A stretch of DNA of 64,000 nucleotides from a halophilic archaeon SHRA6 (GCA_005239175.1 SOPS01000004.1:124001-188000), one strand, 5' to 3'. Counted from the first letter of the stretch, positions 53,912 through 62,631 are shown. The notes: generated from the letters alone by a model not told the origin. A program made the numbers and translations.

Positions 53912-53925
53912 TCAGGGGGGAATCG

Positions 53926-54133
53926 AAACGAGACGCCTTCCGAACGCTCGGCGAAACGAGACGCCTTCCCGGACGCTCGACAGAACGAGACGCAGCCCAG
54001 ACGCTCGACAGAACGAGACGCAGCCCAGACGCTCGACAGAACGAGACGCAGCCCAGACGCTCGACAGAACGAGACGCAGCCCAGACGCTCGACAGAACGA
54101 GACGCAGCCCAGACGATCGGTGAAACGAGACGT
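53926..54133. repeat. 28-bp tandem repeat, about 7 copies, ending at the ksgA promoter
   Basis: The unit GACGCTCGACAGAACGAGACGCAGCCCA starts at 53972, 54000, 54028, 54056 and 54084, exactly 28 bp apart and nearly identical. Two older copies (AAACGAGACGCC at 53926 and 53954) precede them, and a diverged one (GACGATCGGTGAAACGAGACG at 54112) runs into the ksgA promoter TTTACACC. No unit has a unique spacer, so it is not CRISPR. ORFs through it, with repeated DRTRRSPDARQNE, are artefacts. Confidence 0.9.
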
Positions 54134-54163
54134 TTACACCGCTTCCCTGACTATCAAACGCCA

Positions 54164-55093
54164 ATGAGCGATCAACGCGCACCGTCCGCTGGCGATCGAT
54201 CGCCGGTCACGGCGGGCGGGGACCCACCCGACGGGTCGAGAGATCCGGATGCACTCATCCGACGGGCGGGCACGTCGGGGAACCCGGAGTTCGACCAGCA
54301 CTTTCTCGTCGACGATCGCGTCGTCGATCGCATCCCGACGTACCTCCCTGAAGACGCTGATCGAAGCCACGTGCTCGAAATCGGCGGCGGTCCCGGTGTG
54401 TTAACCGATCGGCTGCTTGCGGTCGCCGATCGGGTGACGGTTGTTGAACGCGACGACACGTTCGTTGCGCATCTCCGTACCGAGTTTGCAACGGCGATTG
54501 CGGAGGATCGACTCCAGGTCGTTGCCGGCGATGCTCTCGAAGTGACCGTCCCTGAAGGCGTCACCGCCTGTGTGTCAAACCTCCCGTACGGCGTCTCCAG
54601 TGAGATCTCGTTTCGCCTGTTTCCCCTGTCGATTCCGATGGTATTGACCTTCCAGCGTGAGTTTGCCGAGCGAATGGTCGCCGAAGCGGGCACATCTGAG
54701 TACGGCCGCCTGTCGGTCGGCGCACAGCACTACGCAGATGTCTCGATTGCCGAGCACGTGCCACGGGAGGCGTTCGATCCGCCACCGGCGGTCCAGAGTG
54801 CGATTGTCCGCTGTATCCCGCGCAAGCCCGATTACACGGTCGACGACGAAGCATTCTTTTTCGACTTCGTCAAGGCGTTGTTTACCCAGCGACGGAAGAC
54901 GATCAGAAACGGCATCCGCAACACGACCCACATCTCCGGGATCGATCGACCAGCGGCAGTGATCGAAGCCGCGGACGATGAGCTACTCCGCAAACGGGCT
55001 GGCGCACTGGCCCCGAAGACGTTCGCGGAGCTGACAGCGATCGCAGCCGCGCACGGGTTCGACGAGGATCGACAGGACGGTGACGGAGGATGA
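54164..55093 (+). CDS. ksgA: 16S rRNA dimethyladenosine transferase KsgA/RsmA
   Basis: Methylates two adjacent adenosines near the 3' end of 16S rRNA. The 309-aa enzyme has the SAM motif VLEIGGGPGVLTDRLL (I), VVAGDALEV, and the catalytic NLPYGVSSEISFRLF (NLPY). The first 45 residues are a disordered Asp/Pro/Gly-rich haloarchaeal extension. The C-terminal FTQRRKTIRNGIRNT is family-typical. It follows DUF655 after a repeat-filled spacer and overlaps the ORF start of the mscS gene. Confidence 0.95.
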   Translation: MSDQRAPSAGDRSPVTAGGDPPDGSRDPDALIRRAGTSGNPEFDQHFLVDDRVVDRIPTYLPEDADRSHVLEIGGGPGVLTDRLLAVADRVTVVERDDTFVAHLRTEFATAIAEDRLQVVAGDALEVTVPEGVTACVSNLPYGVSSEISFRLFPLSIPMVLTFQREFAERMVAEAGTSEYGRLSVGAQHYADVSIAEHVPREAFDPPPAVQSAIVRCIPRKPDYTVDDEAFFFDFVKALFTQRRKTIRNGIRNTTHISGIDRPAAVIEAADDELLRKRAGALAPKTFAELTAIAAAHGFDEDRQDGDGG

Positions 55094-55097
55094 GACA

Positions 55098-56276
55098 ATG
55101 GCAGACCTTGTGAGGATCGACACGGTCCTGTCTAGTCTCCTCGGTCAATCTTCGCCCGGAGATATTACGGTGACGCCCGAACGGGTCGCGGTCACGCTTG
55201 GTGTCCTCTTTGTGATTATCGTCGGGACACATCTGCTCGGGCGGTTCCGCCGTCATCGAGCGGGCGAGATTGCCCCACTGACGAATCTCGCCATTTCGAC
55301 GGTGATCGCAGCCCTGACTGCCAGCGGCGCGTTTACAATTATTGCGGTCTGGGGGCTTTCGGGCGCACTCGTCGACGCCTATCAGAGCTTAGATCTGGGT
55401 GCACAGCTGCCGAACGTGATGCTTTCGATTATCATTCTCGGCGGGGCCTACGGCCTCAGTGACTTCATCGGACAAGTGCTCAAGACGCTCGCTTCAGATC
55501 AGGACGCGATCGGTGACCACGAACAAGAGGTGTTGTACCGATCGACGCAGGTTGGAATCTACGCAGTTGCGATCCTGGTCGTGCTGGGGCTATTTACCGA
55601 CAACGTGGAGGGGCTCTTTGTTGGGGCTGGCTTTCTCGGACTTGTCGTTGGGATGGCGGCCCGACAGACGCTTGGTGCCGTTCTCGCGGGGTTCGTCATC
55701 ATGTTCTCACGACCCTTCACAGTCGGCGACTGGATTGTCGTTGGGGAAAACGAGGGTCGCGTCACAGAGATCACGATCATGAATACCCGAATCCGGACCT
55801 TCGACGGCGAACTCGTGGTAATCCCAAACGACACGGTCAGCGGGACGGCAGTCACGAACCGAACCGAAAACGGGCGACTCCGGATCGAAGTTGAGGTTGG
55901 TGTCGACTACGAGAGCGATCTCGAGTCGGCCGCGGCAGTCGCCCAGCAGGCGGTCGAGCGCGTCGATCAGGTTCTCGATCGCCCTGAGCCAAAGGTTGTT
56001 CACAAGCGTGTCGGCGATTCGGCGATCGTGCTTGGCGTTCGCTTTTGGATCGACAATCCATCGGCTCGGCGGCGGTGGAAGACCCAGACCGCGGTGATCG
56101 AAGCCGTCGTCTCGGCCTTCGAGGCCGAGGAAATCAAGATCCCGTTCCCGCAGCGCGAACTCATGGCCAGAGCAGAAACCGGCGGCTTCCGACTCGACGA
56201 GCGCAGCCCTCGTGAGGCTGACAGCCGACAGCAGACGGCTGGTGCCGATGTGTCGACGGATGGGGGCAATGAATGA
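55098..56276 (+). CDS. mechanosensitive channel, MscS family
   Basis: A 392-aa MscS-type channel. After four N-terminal helices (VAVTLGVLFVIIVGTHLLG and following) comes the pore-lining helix LGLVVGMAARQTLGAVLAGFVIMF, the SRPFTVGDWIVVGENEGRVTEITI beta domain and PNDTVSGTAVTN. It has about 60 more residues than the 31457 paralogue, from an acidic tail. ATG 55098 sits 4 bp after the ksgA stop; a GTG at 55080 overlaps ksgA. It is inserted between ksgA and the hemK-like gene, which are usually adjacent. Confidence 0.92.
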   Translation: MADLVRIDTVLSSLLGQSSPGDITVTPERVAVTLGVLFVIIVGTHLLGRFRRHRAGEIAPLTNLAISTVIAALTASGAFTIIAVWGLSGALVDAYQSLDLGAQLPNVMLSIIILGGAYGLSDFIGQVLKTLASDQDAIGDHEQEVLYRSTQVGIYAVAILVVLGLFTDNVEGLFVGAGFLGLVVGMAARQTLGAVLAGFVIMFSRPFTVGDWIVVGENEGRVTEITIMNTRIRTFDGELVVIPNDTVSGTAVTNRTENGRLRIEVEVGVDYESDLESAAAVAQQAVERVDQVLDRPEPKVVHKRVGDSAIVLGVRFWIDNPSARRRWKTQTAVIEAVVSAFEAEEIKIPFPQRELMARAETGGFRLDERSPREADSRQQTAGADVSTDGGNE

Positions 56277-56292
56277 TCGCTGTGACCGACGA

Positions 56293-56910
56293 ATGACCGA
56301 TGACAGCAAGCGTCGGTTAGCCGATCGTCGCGGCCAAGAGACCCGTGTGTACCAGCCAGCCGAAGACTCGGCGCTATTGGCCGACGTTGTTGTCAACGTG
56401 GTCGAGTCCGGTGATCGCGTGCTCGAAGTCGGGACTGGATCGGGATGGGTCGCCGAACAGCTGGAACACGAAACCAAAGCCTCGGTGTACGCGAGCGATA
56501 TCAATCCGTTCGCGTGTACAGCCGCGCGTGACCGCGGCGTGGCGACAATCCGGGCGAACATGCTCGATCCCTTTGCCAGACGATCGTTCGATGTCGTCTG
56601 TTTCAATCCGCCCTACCTGCCGACCGATCCCGACGAGGAGTGGGACGACTGGATGGAACACGCCCTGTCAGGTGGACCAGACGGGCGGCGACTCGTCGTC
56701 CCGTTTCTCTCAGATCTCCGCCGCGTCCTTGCGGCGAACGGCCGGGGATATCTCCTCATCAGCAGTTTCACCGGCTACGACGAGGTTGTCTCGATCGCCG
56801 CCGAAGCCGGACTGCAAACCGACCCCGTCCGCGAGGAGTCTTATCCCTTCGAGACGCTGTTTGTTCTCGAACTGACCCCCATCGAGATGTCCACCAACGA
56901 TGATCTGTGA
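56293..56910 (+). CDS. HemK2/Mtq2-type protein N5-glutamine methyltransferase
   Basis: A 205-aa SAM-dependent methyltransferase. SAM motif VLEVGTGSGWVAEQL (about 44-58), acidic post-motif VYASDINP and the catalytic NPPYLP (about 110) identify the HemK/PrmC-Mtq2 group, which methylates the GGQ glutamine of release factor aRF1. Short form without an N-terminal helical domain, as in archaeal/eukaryotic Mtq2. ATG 56293 is chosen; a Met at 56269 overlaps the mscS stop. End of the ksgA cluster. Confidence 0.9.
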   Translation: MTDDSKRRLADRRGQETRVYQPAEDSALLADVVVNVVESGDRVLEVGTGSGWVAEQLEHETKASVYASDINPFACTAARDRGVATIRANMLDPFARRSFDVVCFNPPYLPTDPDEEWDDWMEHALSGGPDGRRLVVPFLSDLRRVLAANGRGYLLISSFTGYDEVVSIAAEAGLQTDPVREESYPFETLFVLELTPIEMSTNDDL

Positions 56911-56951
56911 GTGAACACGCCTAATTACTATTGAACATATTTTACATTAGC

Positions 56952-56961
56952 AAATATTAAA
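56952..56961 (+). promoter_or_regulatory. TATA box of the methionine synthase pair
   Basis: AAATATTAAA lies 26-35 bp before the ATG at 56987 in a markedly AT-rich region; leaderless initiation. Confidence 0.6.
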
Positions 56962-56986
56962 GGCCGTCATCGCTAACGCGCATACG

Positions 56987-58009
56987 ATGACAGAACGAGT
57001 CGCGACAACGCCGGGATTGTTCCCGCTTCCCGACCCGGCAAAACAGCAGCTTTCGGACCTCAAGGGCCACCAGAAGGGCGATCTGATATCTGGTAACGAG
57101 TCCGAAGAGATCGTCTCCTCCTATGAAACGTACCGTGCAGACGTAATTGACGAACAGCTCGCAGCCGGCCTCGATCGGATCGTCGAGGGCCAGCTCCGGT
57201 GGGACGACATGCTCGCACACCCACTCGCAGTGCACGAAAACGTCGAGACCGGCGGGATCGTGCGCTACTACGACAACAATAATTTCTACCGCGATCCGCA
57301 GGTAACCGACGAATTGACGTTCTCTGGCGACGTCGCCTCCGAACTCGAGGCTGCGACCGAAATCCTCGAGGATCGTGACGCCGACGCCGGGCTGCAGGCG
57401 ACGCTCCCCGGACCGTACTCGCTTTTCGATCTCGCGACTGACGAGCACTACGGCGATGAGGCCGCGTTCCTCGACGCGATCGGCGACTTTCTCGCCGGCG
57501 AGGTCGACGCGTTCCCAGAACACGAGACGCTCTTTTTGTTGGAGCCGTCGCTCGTCGAGAATCCGCCCGCTGACGGGGTGGACGAACGGGCGAGCGAGGC
57601 GATCGATACAGTTGCCGCCGCAACCGACGCCGACGTTGTCGTCCACACCTACTTTGGCGCCCTCGAAGAGAAGGTGTATGCGCACCTGATGGACGCAGAC
57701 GTGTCGGCACTTGGCTTCGATATCGTCGCCGGCGATCGCGATCAGACGCTGTACAACATCAGCGAATACGGCACAAAAGACAGCGCAGCGCTCGGGATCG
57801 CCGACGGACAGAACACACTGGTTGAATCACCCGAAACGCTGAACGAGCGAGTGACGTGGGTCGACGCGAAGCTGCCGACCCAGGAGTTCGATCGGCTCTA
57901 CCTCTCGACGAACACCGAGCCATTCTATCTGCCGGTGAACAAACACGAGGCAAAGCTGTCGGCGATCGCTGAGGCTGCCGACATCGAAGCCGAGGAGGTG
58001 ACAGCATGA
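56987..58009 (+). CDS. MetE-like methionine synthase, N-terminal-type partner
   Basis: A 340-aa protein of the UROD/MetE superfamily. The start (RVATTPGLFPLPDPAKQQL) and LPGPYSLFDLATD are typical of the archaeal MetE N-terminal-domain relatives. The HxC zinc ligands of the catalytic half are not conserved here (VVVHTYFG instead). It precedes the catalytic partner with a 4-bp overlap (ATGA), so the two are expected to work together. In haloarchaea this pair replaces the single long MetE. Confidence 0.85.
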   Translation: MTERVATTPGLFPLPDPAKQQLSDLKGHQKGDLISGNESEEIVSSYETYRADVIDEQLAAGLDRIVEGQLRWDDMLAHPLAVHENVETGGIVRYYDNNNFYRDPQVTDELTFSGDVASELEAATEILEDRDADAGLQATLPGPYSLFDLATDEHYGDEAAFLDAIGDFLAGEVDAFPEHETLFLLEPSLVENPPADGVDERASEAIDTVAAATDADVVVHTYFGALEEKVYAHLMDADVSALGFDIVAGDRDQTLYNISEYGTKDSAALGIADGQNTLVESPETLNERVTWVDAKLPTQEFDRLYLSTNTEPFYLPVNKHEAKLSAIAEAADIEAEEVTA

Positions 58010-59079
58010 GCCGACCCGCCGACAACCGCGAGCAGTTCCGTCCGCGCGATCACGAGACCGATCATTTCCTTTTGACCACTGTCGTGGGCAGCTATCCGAA
58101 ACCGAAGTGGCTCAACCGCGTCAACGATCTTGCGAACGACGAGGAATCGAAGTTCACCCACGAGCATCTTGAAGAAGCTCACGACGACGCGTGTCGGGTA
58201 ATCACTCGAGAGCATGAACGCGCCGGACTGGACACCGTCGTTGACGGTGAGATGCGCCGTAACGAGATGGTCGAATTCTTCGCCGATCGGATCGACGGCT
58301 ACGAATTCAACGGCCCGGTCAAGGTGTGGGGCCACAACTACTTCGACAAGCCCTCCGTGACTGAGCCGGTCACATACGACGAGCCGTGGCTCGTCGACGA
58401 GTTCGAGTTCACGAGTAACGTCGCCGAAAAGCCCGTGAAAGTGCCGATAACTGGCCCATACACGCTGGCGAACTGGGCGTTCAACGAGGCCTACGAGACC
58501 GAAGAAGAACTCGCATACGACCTGGCCGATCTGGTCAACATCGAGATCGAACAGTTGGTTGACGCTGGCGCGAGGTACATCCAGATCGACGAACCCGCGC
58601 TCGCGACAACACCCGACGACCACGCGATCGTCGGCGCGTGTCTCGATCGGATTGTCGATGACATCGACGAGGACGTTCGCATCGGTCTGCACGTCTGTTA
58701 TGGCGACTACTCGCGGATCTATCCCGAGATCAACGACTATCCGATCGACGAGTTCGACGTCGAACTGTGCAACGACGGCTACGAACAGATCGATGTCTTC
58801 GCCGATCCCGAGTTCGTTCCCGATCTCGCGCTCGGCGTCGTCGATGTTCACACCGCCGAGGTCGAATCCGTCGAGGAAATCAAAGAGAACATCTTACAGG
58901 GGCTTCGGATCGTTCCGCCAGAGCGACTGACAGTCTCACCGGACTGTGGGGTGAAACTGCTGCCGCGGGAGGTCGCCTACGAGAAGATGCAGAACATGGT
59001 GACTGCCGCCCGCGAGATCGAAGCCGAACTTGACGCCGGTGAGATCGACCTGGATGAGCCGGTTCCACTCGCAGACTAA
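58006..59079 (+). CDS. metE: methionine synthase, catalytic (MetE C-terminal) subunit
   Basis: A 357-aa cobalamin-independent methyltransferase forming methionine from homocysteine. It shows LTTVVGSYPKPKWL at the start, YIQIDEPALATTPDD (substrate-binding Asp/Glu), GLHVCYGDYS with the zinc His and Cys, and VSPDCGVKLLPREVAYEKM with the last Cys ligand. In archaea the methyl donor is often methylcobalamin or a pterin carried by another protein rather than folate-polyglutamate. It is translationally coupled to the upstream partner. Confidence 0.93.
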   Translation: MSRPADNREQFRPRDHETDHFLLTTVVGSYPKPKWLNRVNDLANDEESKFTHEHLEEAHDDACRVITREHERAGLDTVVDGEMRRNEMVEFFADRIDGYEFNGPVKVWGHNYFDKPSVTEPVTYDEPWLVDEFEFTSNVAEKPVKVPITGPYTLANWAFNEAYETEEELAYDLADLVNIEIEQLVDAGARYIQIDEPALATTPDDHAIVGACLDRIVDDIDEDVRIGLHVCYGDYSRIYPEINDYPIDEFDVELCNDGYEQIDVFADPEFVPDLALGVVDVHTAEVESVEEIKENILQGLRIVPPERLTVSPDCGVKLLPREVAYEKMQNMVTAAREIEAELDAGEIDLDEPVPLAD

Positions 59080-59157
59080 ATACCATCCCACTGAGAGACC
59101 GCTTGGACTCCGTGGCGACCCCAAGGGGCTTGTAGTTAGGGAGAGTATCGGCGAGAT

Positions 59158-60180
59158 ATGACATCGGTGTCGCCCTGTGAGCCCGTCCGCGAGACGGCCT
59201 CGGACATTTCTTCGATGGAGATTCGTGGGGCTGCGACGATCGCTGCAGCCGCTGCCCGTGCGCTCGGCGAGCAGGCCCGACGGACCGACGCAGCCGATCC
59301 TGCGGCCTTCGAAGCTGCCATGCGAACGGCTGCTCGCCACCTCTATGAGACCAGACCGACAGCGGTGAGCCTGCCGAACGCGCTGCGATTCGTGCTTCGG
59401 CGGATGGAGGGCAATCGCGTAGAGACGCTTCGATCGAGCGTCCTCGATAGCGTCGAATCGTTTACTGCACGGCTCGATCGCGCACAGGCGGATCTCGGGG
59501 CAGTCGGTGCGAACCGGCTGCGAGACGGCGACACGGTGATGACACACTGTCACTCAACAGACGCGATCGCCTGCATTCGGACCGCCGTCGAGCAGGGCAA
59601 GACGATTTCCGCGATTGTCAAAGAGACCCGTCCACGAAATCAAGGCCACATCACCGCCGAGGATCTTGTCGACATCGGCGTCGACGTGACACTAATTGTG
59701 GATGGTGCGGCGCGTCGGTACCTCAATGACGTCGATCACGTCCTCGTGGGGGCAGACAGCATCGCGGCCGACGGCAGTGTGATCAACAAAATCGGCACGA
59801 GCGGGCTCGCTGTCTCTGCGCGCGATCGCGGCACGCCGATCATGGTCGCCGCTCAAACCCTGAAGCTACATCCCGCAACAATGACCGGCCACACCGTCGA
59901 GATTGAACAGCGCGAGGAGACAGAGGTTATTGAGACAGAGACTCGCCAGTCGATTGGCGACATCGAGGTTCGAAATCCGGCATTTGACGTGACGCCGCCG
60001 CGGTACGTCGACGCAATTGTCACCGAACGCGGTCAGTTTCCGCCCGAGAGCATCGTTGTTCTTATGCGTGAGCTGTTCGGTGACGGCGTTGCGGAGCCGT
60101 GGGCCGATACCGACTACAGCTCTGATCGCACCCTTGAGGAGTCGGCCGCTGGCACAGATCACACTCACGAGGAGTCATGA
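59158..60180 (+). CDS. ribose-1,5-bisphosphate isomerase
   Basis: Isomerises ribose-1,5-bisphosphate to ribulose-1,5-bisphosphate. The 340-aa protein is eIF2B-alpha-like with the isomerase hallmarks: Cys 131 in MTHCHST and Asp 200 in LVGADSIAADGSVINKIGT, matching the catalytic Cys133/Asp202 of the Thermococcus enzyme, plus RPRNQGHITAEDL. The C-terminal 40 residues are an acidic tail. It overlaps the next gene, a PfkB kinase, by 4 bp (ATGA). A form III RuBisCO gene is 2.5 kb downstream on the other strand, so all three fit one pathway. Confidence 0.93.
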   Translation: MTSVSPCEPVRETASDISSMEIRGAATIAAAAARALGEQARRTDAADPAAFEAAMRTAARHLYETRPTAVSLPNALRFVLRRMEGNRVETLRSSVLDSVESFTARLDRAQADLGAVGANRLRDGDTVMTHCHSTDAIACIRTAVEQGKTISAIVKETRPRNQGHITAEDLVDIGVDVTLIVDGAARRYLNDVDHVLVGADSIAADGSVINKIGTSGLAVSARDRGTPIMVAAQTLKLHPATMTGHTVEIEQREETEVIETETRQSIGDIEVRNPAFDVTPPRYVDAIVTERGQFPPESIVVLMRELFGDGVAEPWADTDYSSDRTLEESAAGTDHTHEES

Positions 60181-61118
60181 ACGAGACGACGCGATCGGGA
60201 CCGCGAGTGCTCTGTGCGGGTCACATCAACTGGGACGTGACGATGCACGTGCAGTCACTGCCGGACCCAGACGGGGAAGTTCATATTGACCAGTTGATAC
60301 AGTCTGGCGGCGGCAGCGCCGCAAACGTCGCAGTCGGACTCGTTGGCCTGCAGACCCCAGCGGCTGTCTACGGCAGCGTTGGCGGCGACGAGGCCGGTGC
60401 AATGGCGCTGAGAGCGCTCGATCGCGCTGGTGTCGAGACTGGCTGTGTGCTGATCGATCCCGAACAACAGACCTCTGTCAAATATCTCATTGTTGATGAG
60501 ACGGGACAGGTCATGGTGTTGGCCAACGAGGGCGCGAACGAGGGCTTCTCCGCCAGCGCGATCGATCCATCGATGTTCGAACAGATTGCGCATCTCCACC
60601 TCACGAGCCAGCACCCCGAGACGGCCCAATCGCTCGCAGAACTGGCTCACGAGGCTGGCGTCACCGTGAGCTTTGATCCGGGGCGGCGGGTCGGCGATCG
60701 AGACTTCTCAGCCGCAATTGATGCGACCGACATTCTATTCCTCAACCGTCATGAGGCCGCGGCCATTGGGAGAACGCACGCCGATCGCGACACGCCGGAG
60801 AAGGTTCTGGTCGTCAAACGCGGCGCCGACGGCGCAGTGGTTCGGACCTCGAGCGGCGAAGTCTCGCACTCGGGGTTTAGTGTCGATGTCGTCGACACGA
60901 CTGGCTCGGGTGACGGCTTTGCCGCAGGCTTTCTCGCGACGGTTCTGTCCTCAGGCGAGGTGATTCGCAATCGCCCCGAGGCGTACGAGCGAGCACTGAT
61001 CGTCGCCAACGCCTGCGGCGCGCTCACAGCAACAGAATCAACCGCCCGGGTTCCACTGACGCCCGCGTCAATTGAAGCGCTGTCTGGAACCTCGCCCATC
61101 ACGTCTACTCAGCAGTAG
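60177..61118 (+). CDS. PfkB-family sugar kinase, candidate ribose-1-phosphate kinase
   Basis: A 313-aa ribokinase-fold enzyme. The N-terminus (VLCAGHINWDVTMHVQSLP) and GGGSAANVAVGLVGLQ form the substrate lid, and DTTGSGDGFAAGF carries the catalytic Asp and anion hole. In haloarchaea a PfkB kinase makes ribose-1,5-bisphosphate from ribose-1-phosphate in the pentose bisphosphate pathway. The 4-bp overlap with the isomerase gene supports that role here, but other sugars are possible. The last codons (TSTQQ and stop) are the first unit of the 25-bp array. Confidence 0.88.
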   Translation: MNETTRSGPRVLCAGHINWDVTMHVQSLPDPDGEVHIDQLIQSGGGSAANVAVGLVGLQTPAAVYGSVGGDEAGAMALRALDRAGVETGCVLIDPEQQTSVKYLIVDETGQVMVLANEGANEGFSASAIDPSMFEQIAHLHLTSQHPETAQSLAELAHEAGVTVSFDPGRRVGDRDFSAAIDATDILFLNRHEAAAIGRTHADRDTPEKVLVVKRGADGAVVRTSSGEVSHSGFSVDVVDTTGSGDGFAAGFLATVLSSGEVIRNRPEAYERALIVANACGALTATESTARVPLTPASIEALSGTSPITSTQQ

Positions 61119-61369
61119 TCCAGTCAAGTCTACTCAGCAGTAGTCCGGTCAAGTCTACTCAGAAGTAGTCCGGTCCAGTCTACTCAGAAGTAGTCCGGTC
61201 AAGTCTACTCAGAAGTAGTCCGGTCCAGTCTACTCAGAAGTAGTCCGGTCCAGTCTACTCAGCAGTAGTCCGGTCCAGTCTACTCAGAAGTAGTTCGATC
61301 AAGTCTACTCAGAAGTAGATCGATCAAGTCTATCGAGCAGTAGTTTGGTCAAGTCTATTCAGCAGTAGA
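61095..61369. repeat. 25-bp tandem repeat, 11 copies, seeded by the 3' end of the PfkB gene
   Basis: The unit CCAGTCAAGTCTACTCAGCAGTAGT recurs 11 times at exact 25-bp spacing from 61095 to 61369. Unit 1 is the coding end of the PfkB gene (CCCATCACGTCTACTCAGCAGTAG, which encodes PITSTQQ and stop). Most units contain the inverted repeat CTACT-CAGC-AGTAG or a close variant; units 10 and 11 have a mismatched left arm. The array lies between two convergent genes. There is no spacer variation, so it is not CRISPR. Confidence 0.93.
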
Positions 61370-61409
61370 TCGATCGCAGCATATGATAGAGGAGATGCGT
61401 TTATCCTAA

Positions 61410-62486
61410 CTACTGCGTCGCACCAAACGTAACGCCAGTGAGTTCGAACCGCGCACCCCCGTGATCGCTGTCGGTCACACGTACGTCCCACCCGTGAGCG
61501 TCGGCGATCTGTTTGACGATTCGAAGCCCAAACCGAACGTCGTCCTCATCGGTCGGGTCTCGTAGATCGAACAGTGTCTCACGCTGCTGTTCGGGTATCC
61601 CTGGCCCGTCGTCCGCAATTGCAAACCCATCTGGAAGCTCTTCAATGACCACCGATACGTCGTTGCCGCCGTGTTCGATCGCATTCCGGAGGAGATTCTC
61701 CACAAGCTGTTCGAGTCTCGTTCGATCGGCGTGGACTGATCGGTTCGTCTGGATCTCAAGCGTTGCGTCGAGGGTCGAGACAACGGACCAACACGTGGTA
61801 ACGAGTGTTGTGAGGTCAACGGCCTCGAGTTCGCCGATCGAAGCACCGCTTCGAGCCAGCGACAGCAGATCACTGATCAGCGCTTCCATCCGCCTGAGTG
61901 CGCGATCGATCGGTTCGACGTGCTCCGAGCGACACTCCTCGTTGAGGAGTTCGAGGTGGCCGCTGGCGACCGAAAGCGGATTACGCAGGTCGTGGCTGAC
62001 GATCGAGGCAAACGCGGCTAACTGTTCGTTTTGTCGCTCGATCGCTTCGAGGTGTGCCCGTCGATCGGTGAGATCGGTGATGATTGCCACCACGCGATCG
62101 ATGTTCTCATCCCCGGAGTTAAGCGGTGCAGCGTTAATAGAAAGCCACCGCTCGGAACGGTCTGGCCACCTAATCCCGTGTTCGTACTCAAAGATCGCCT
62201 CGCCGGTCGCAGTAACGCGGGCGAATGGAAGCTCAGTCGCGGGAATTGGGTCGCCGTCGGCGTCGAGAATCTCCCAGGTGGGATCATCATACACCCGAGT
62301 CGTAATTTCCGAGCGAGTCAGTCCGAGTACTGTTTCAGCACGGGGATTGGCGTCGACGATCGAACCGTCTGCGTCAAGAACTACAACTCCGATCGGTAGT
62401 GTTTCCAGTAATGTTGTTACGTGCGGTTCGGACCACGAACCAGCTGGGTTGTCGCGTACGGTCGGATTCTCACGCACGATCTGCAT
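61410..62486 (-). CDS. PAS-domain histidine kinase (soluble)
   Basis: A 358-aa cytoplasmic kinase. A PAS domain covers about 25-145 (LPIGVVVLDADGSIVDANPRAETVLGL), followed by the phosphoacceptor box FASIVSHDLRNPLSVASGHLELL (His near 166) and an ATPase with LEQLVENLLRNAIEHG and IADDGPGIPEQQR. It ends GGARFELTG. No membrane helix, no receiver domain nearby. It is on the same strand as, and 145 bp downstream of, the RuBisCO gene; whether they are co-expressed is unknown. Confidence 0.9.
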   Translation of the reverse strand: MQIVRENPTVRDNPAGSWSEPHVTTLLETLPIGVVVLDADGSIVDANPRAETVLGLTRSEITTRVYDDPTWEILDADGDPIPATELPFARVTATGEAIFEYEHGIRWPDRSERWLSINAAPLNSGDENIDRVVAIITDLTDRRAHLEAIERQNEQLAAFASIVSHDLRNPLSVASGHLELLNEECRSEHVEPIDRALRRMEALISDLLSLARSGASIGELEAVDLTTLVTTCWSVVSTLDATLEIQTNRSVHADRTRLEQLVENLLRNAIEHGGNDVSVVIEELPDGFAIADDGPGIPEQQRETLFDLRDPTDEDDVRFGLRIVKQIADAHGWDVRVTDSDHGGARFELTGVTFGATQ

Positions 62487-62631
62487 CGCTGTAACGAATT
62501 GACCGACCTCCTTCCGGTAATCCGCTGGGAATAGTTGTACAGCACATACAATACGATATGCATCAATTAGATAAAAACGTCTCTAGGGATCCAGCCAGTG
62601 ATCCAATCCAGATCTTACGATCGCAATGTTC

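Noticed and set aside
53868..54182. ORFs through the 28-bp array with repeated DRTRRSPDARQNE
   Set aside because: Translation of tandem DNA repeats in several frames; no start context and no haloarchaeal composition.
59080..59157. Riboswitch or structured leader near the methionine synthase/isomerase boundary
   Set aside because: Short spacer without a convincing conserved fold; SAM riboswitches are not known from haloarchaea.
61095..61369. CRISPR array
   Set aside because: Units are contiguous with no unique spacers, the first lies in coding sequence, and no cas gene is present. The same applies to the other tandem arrays.
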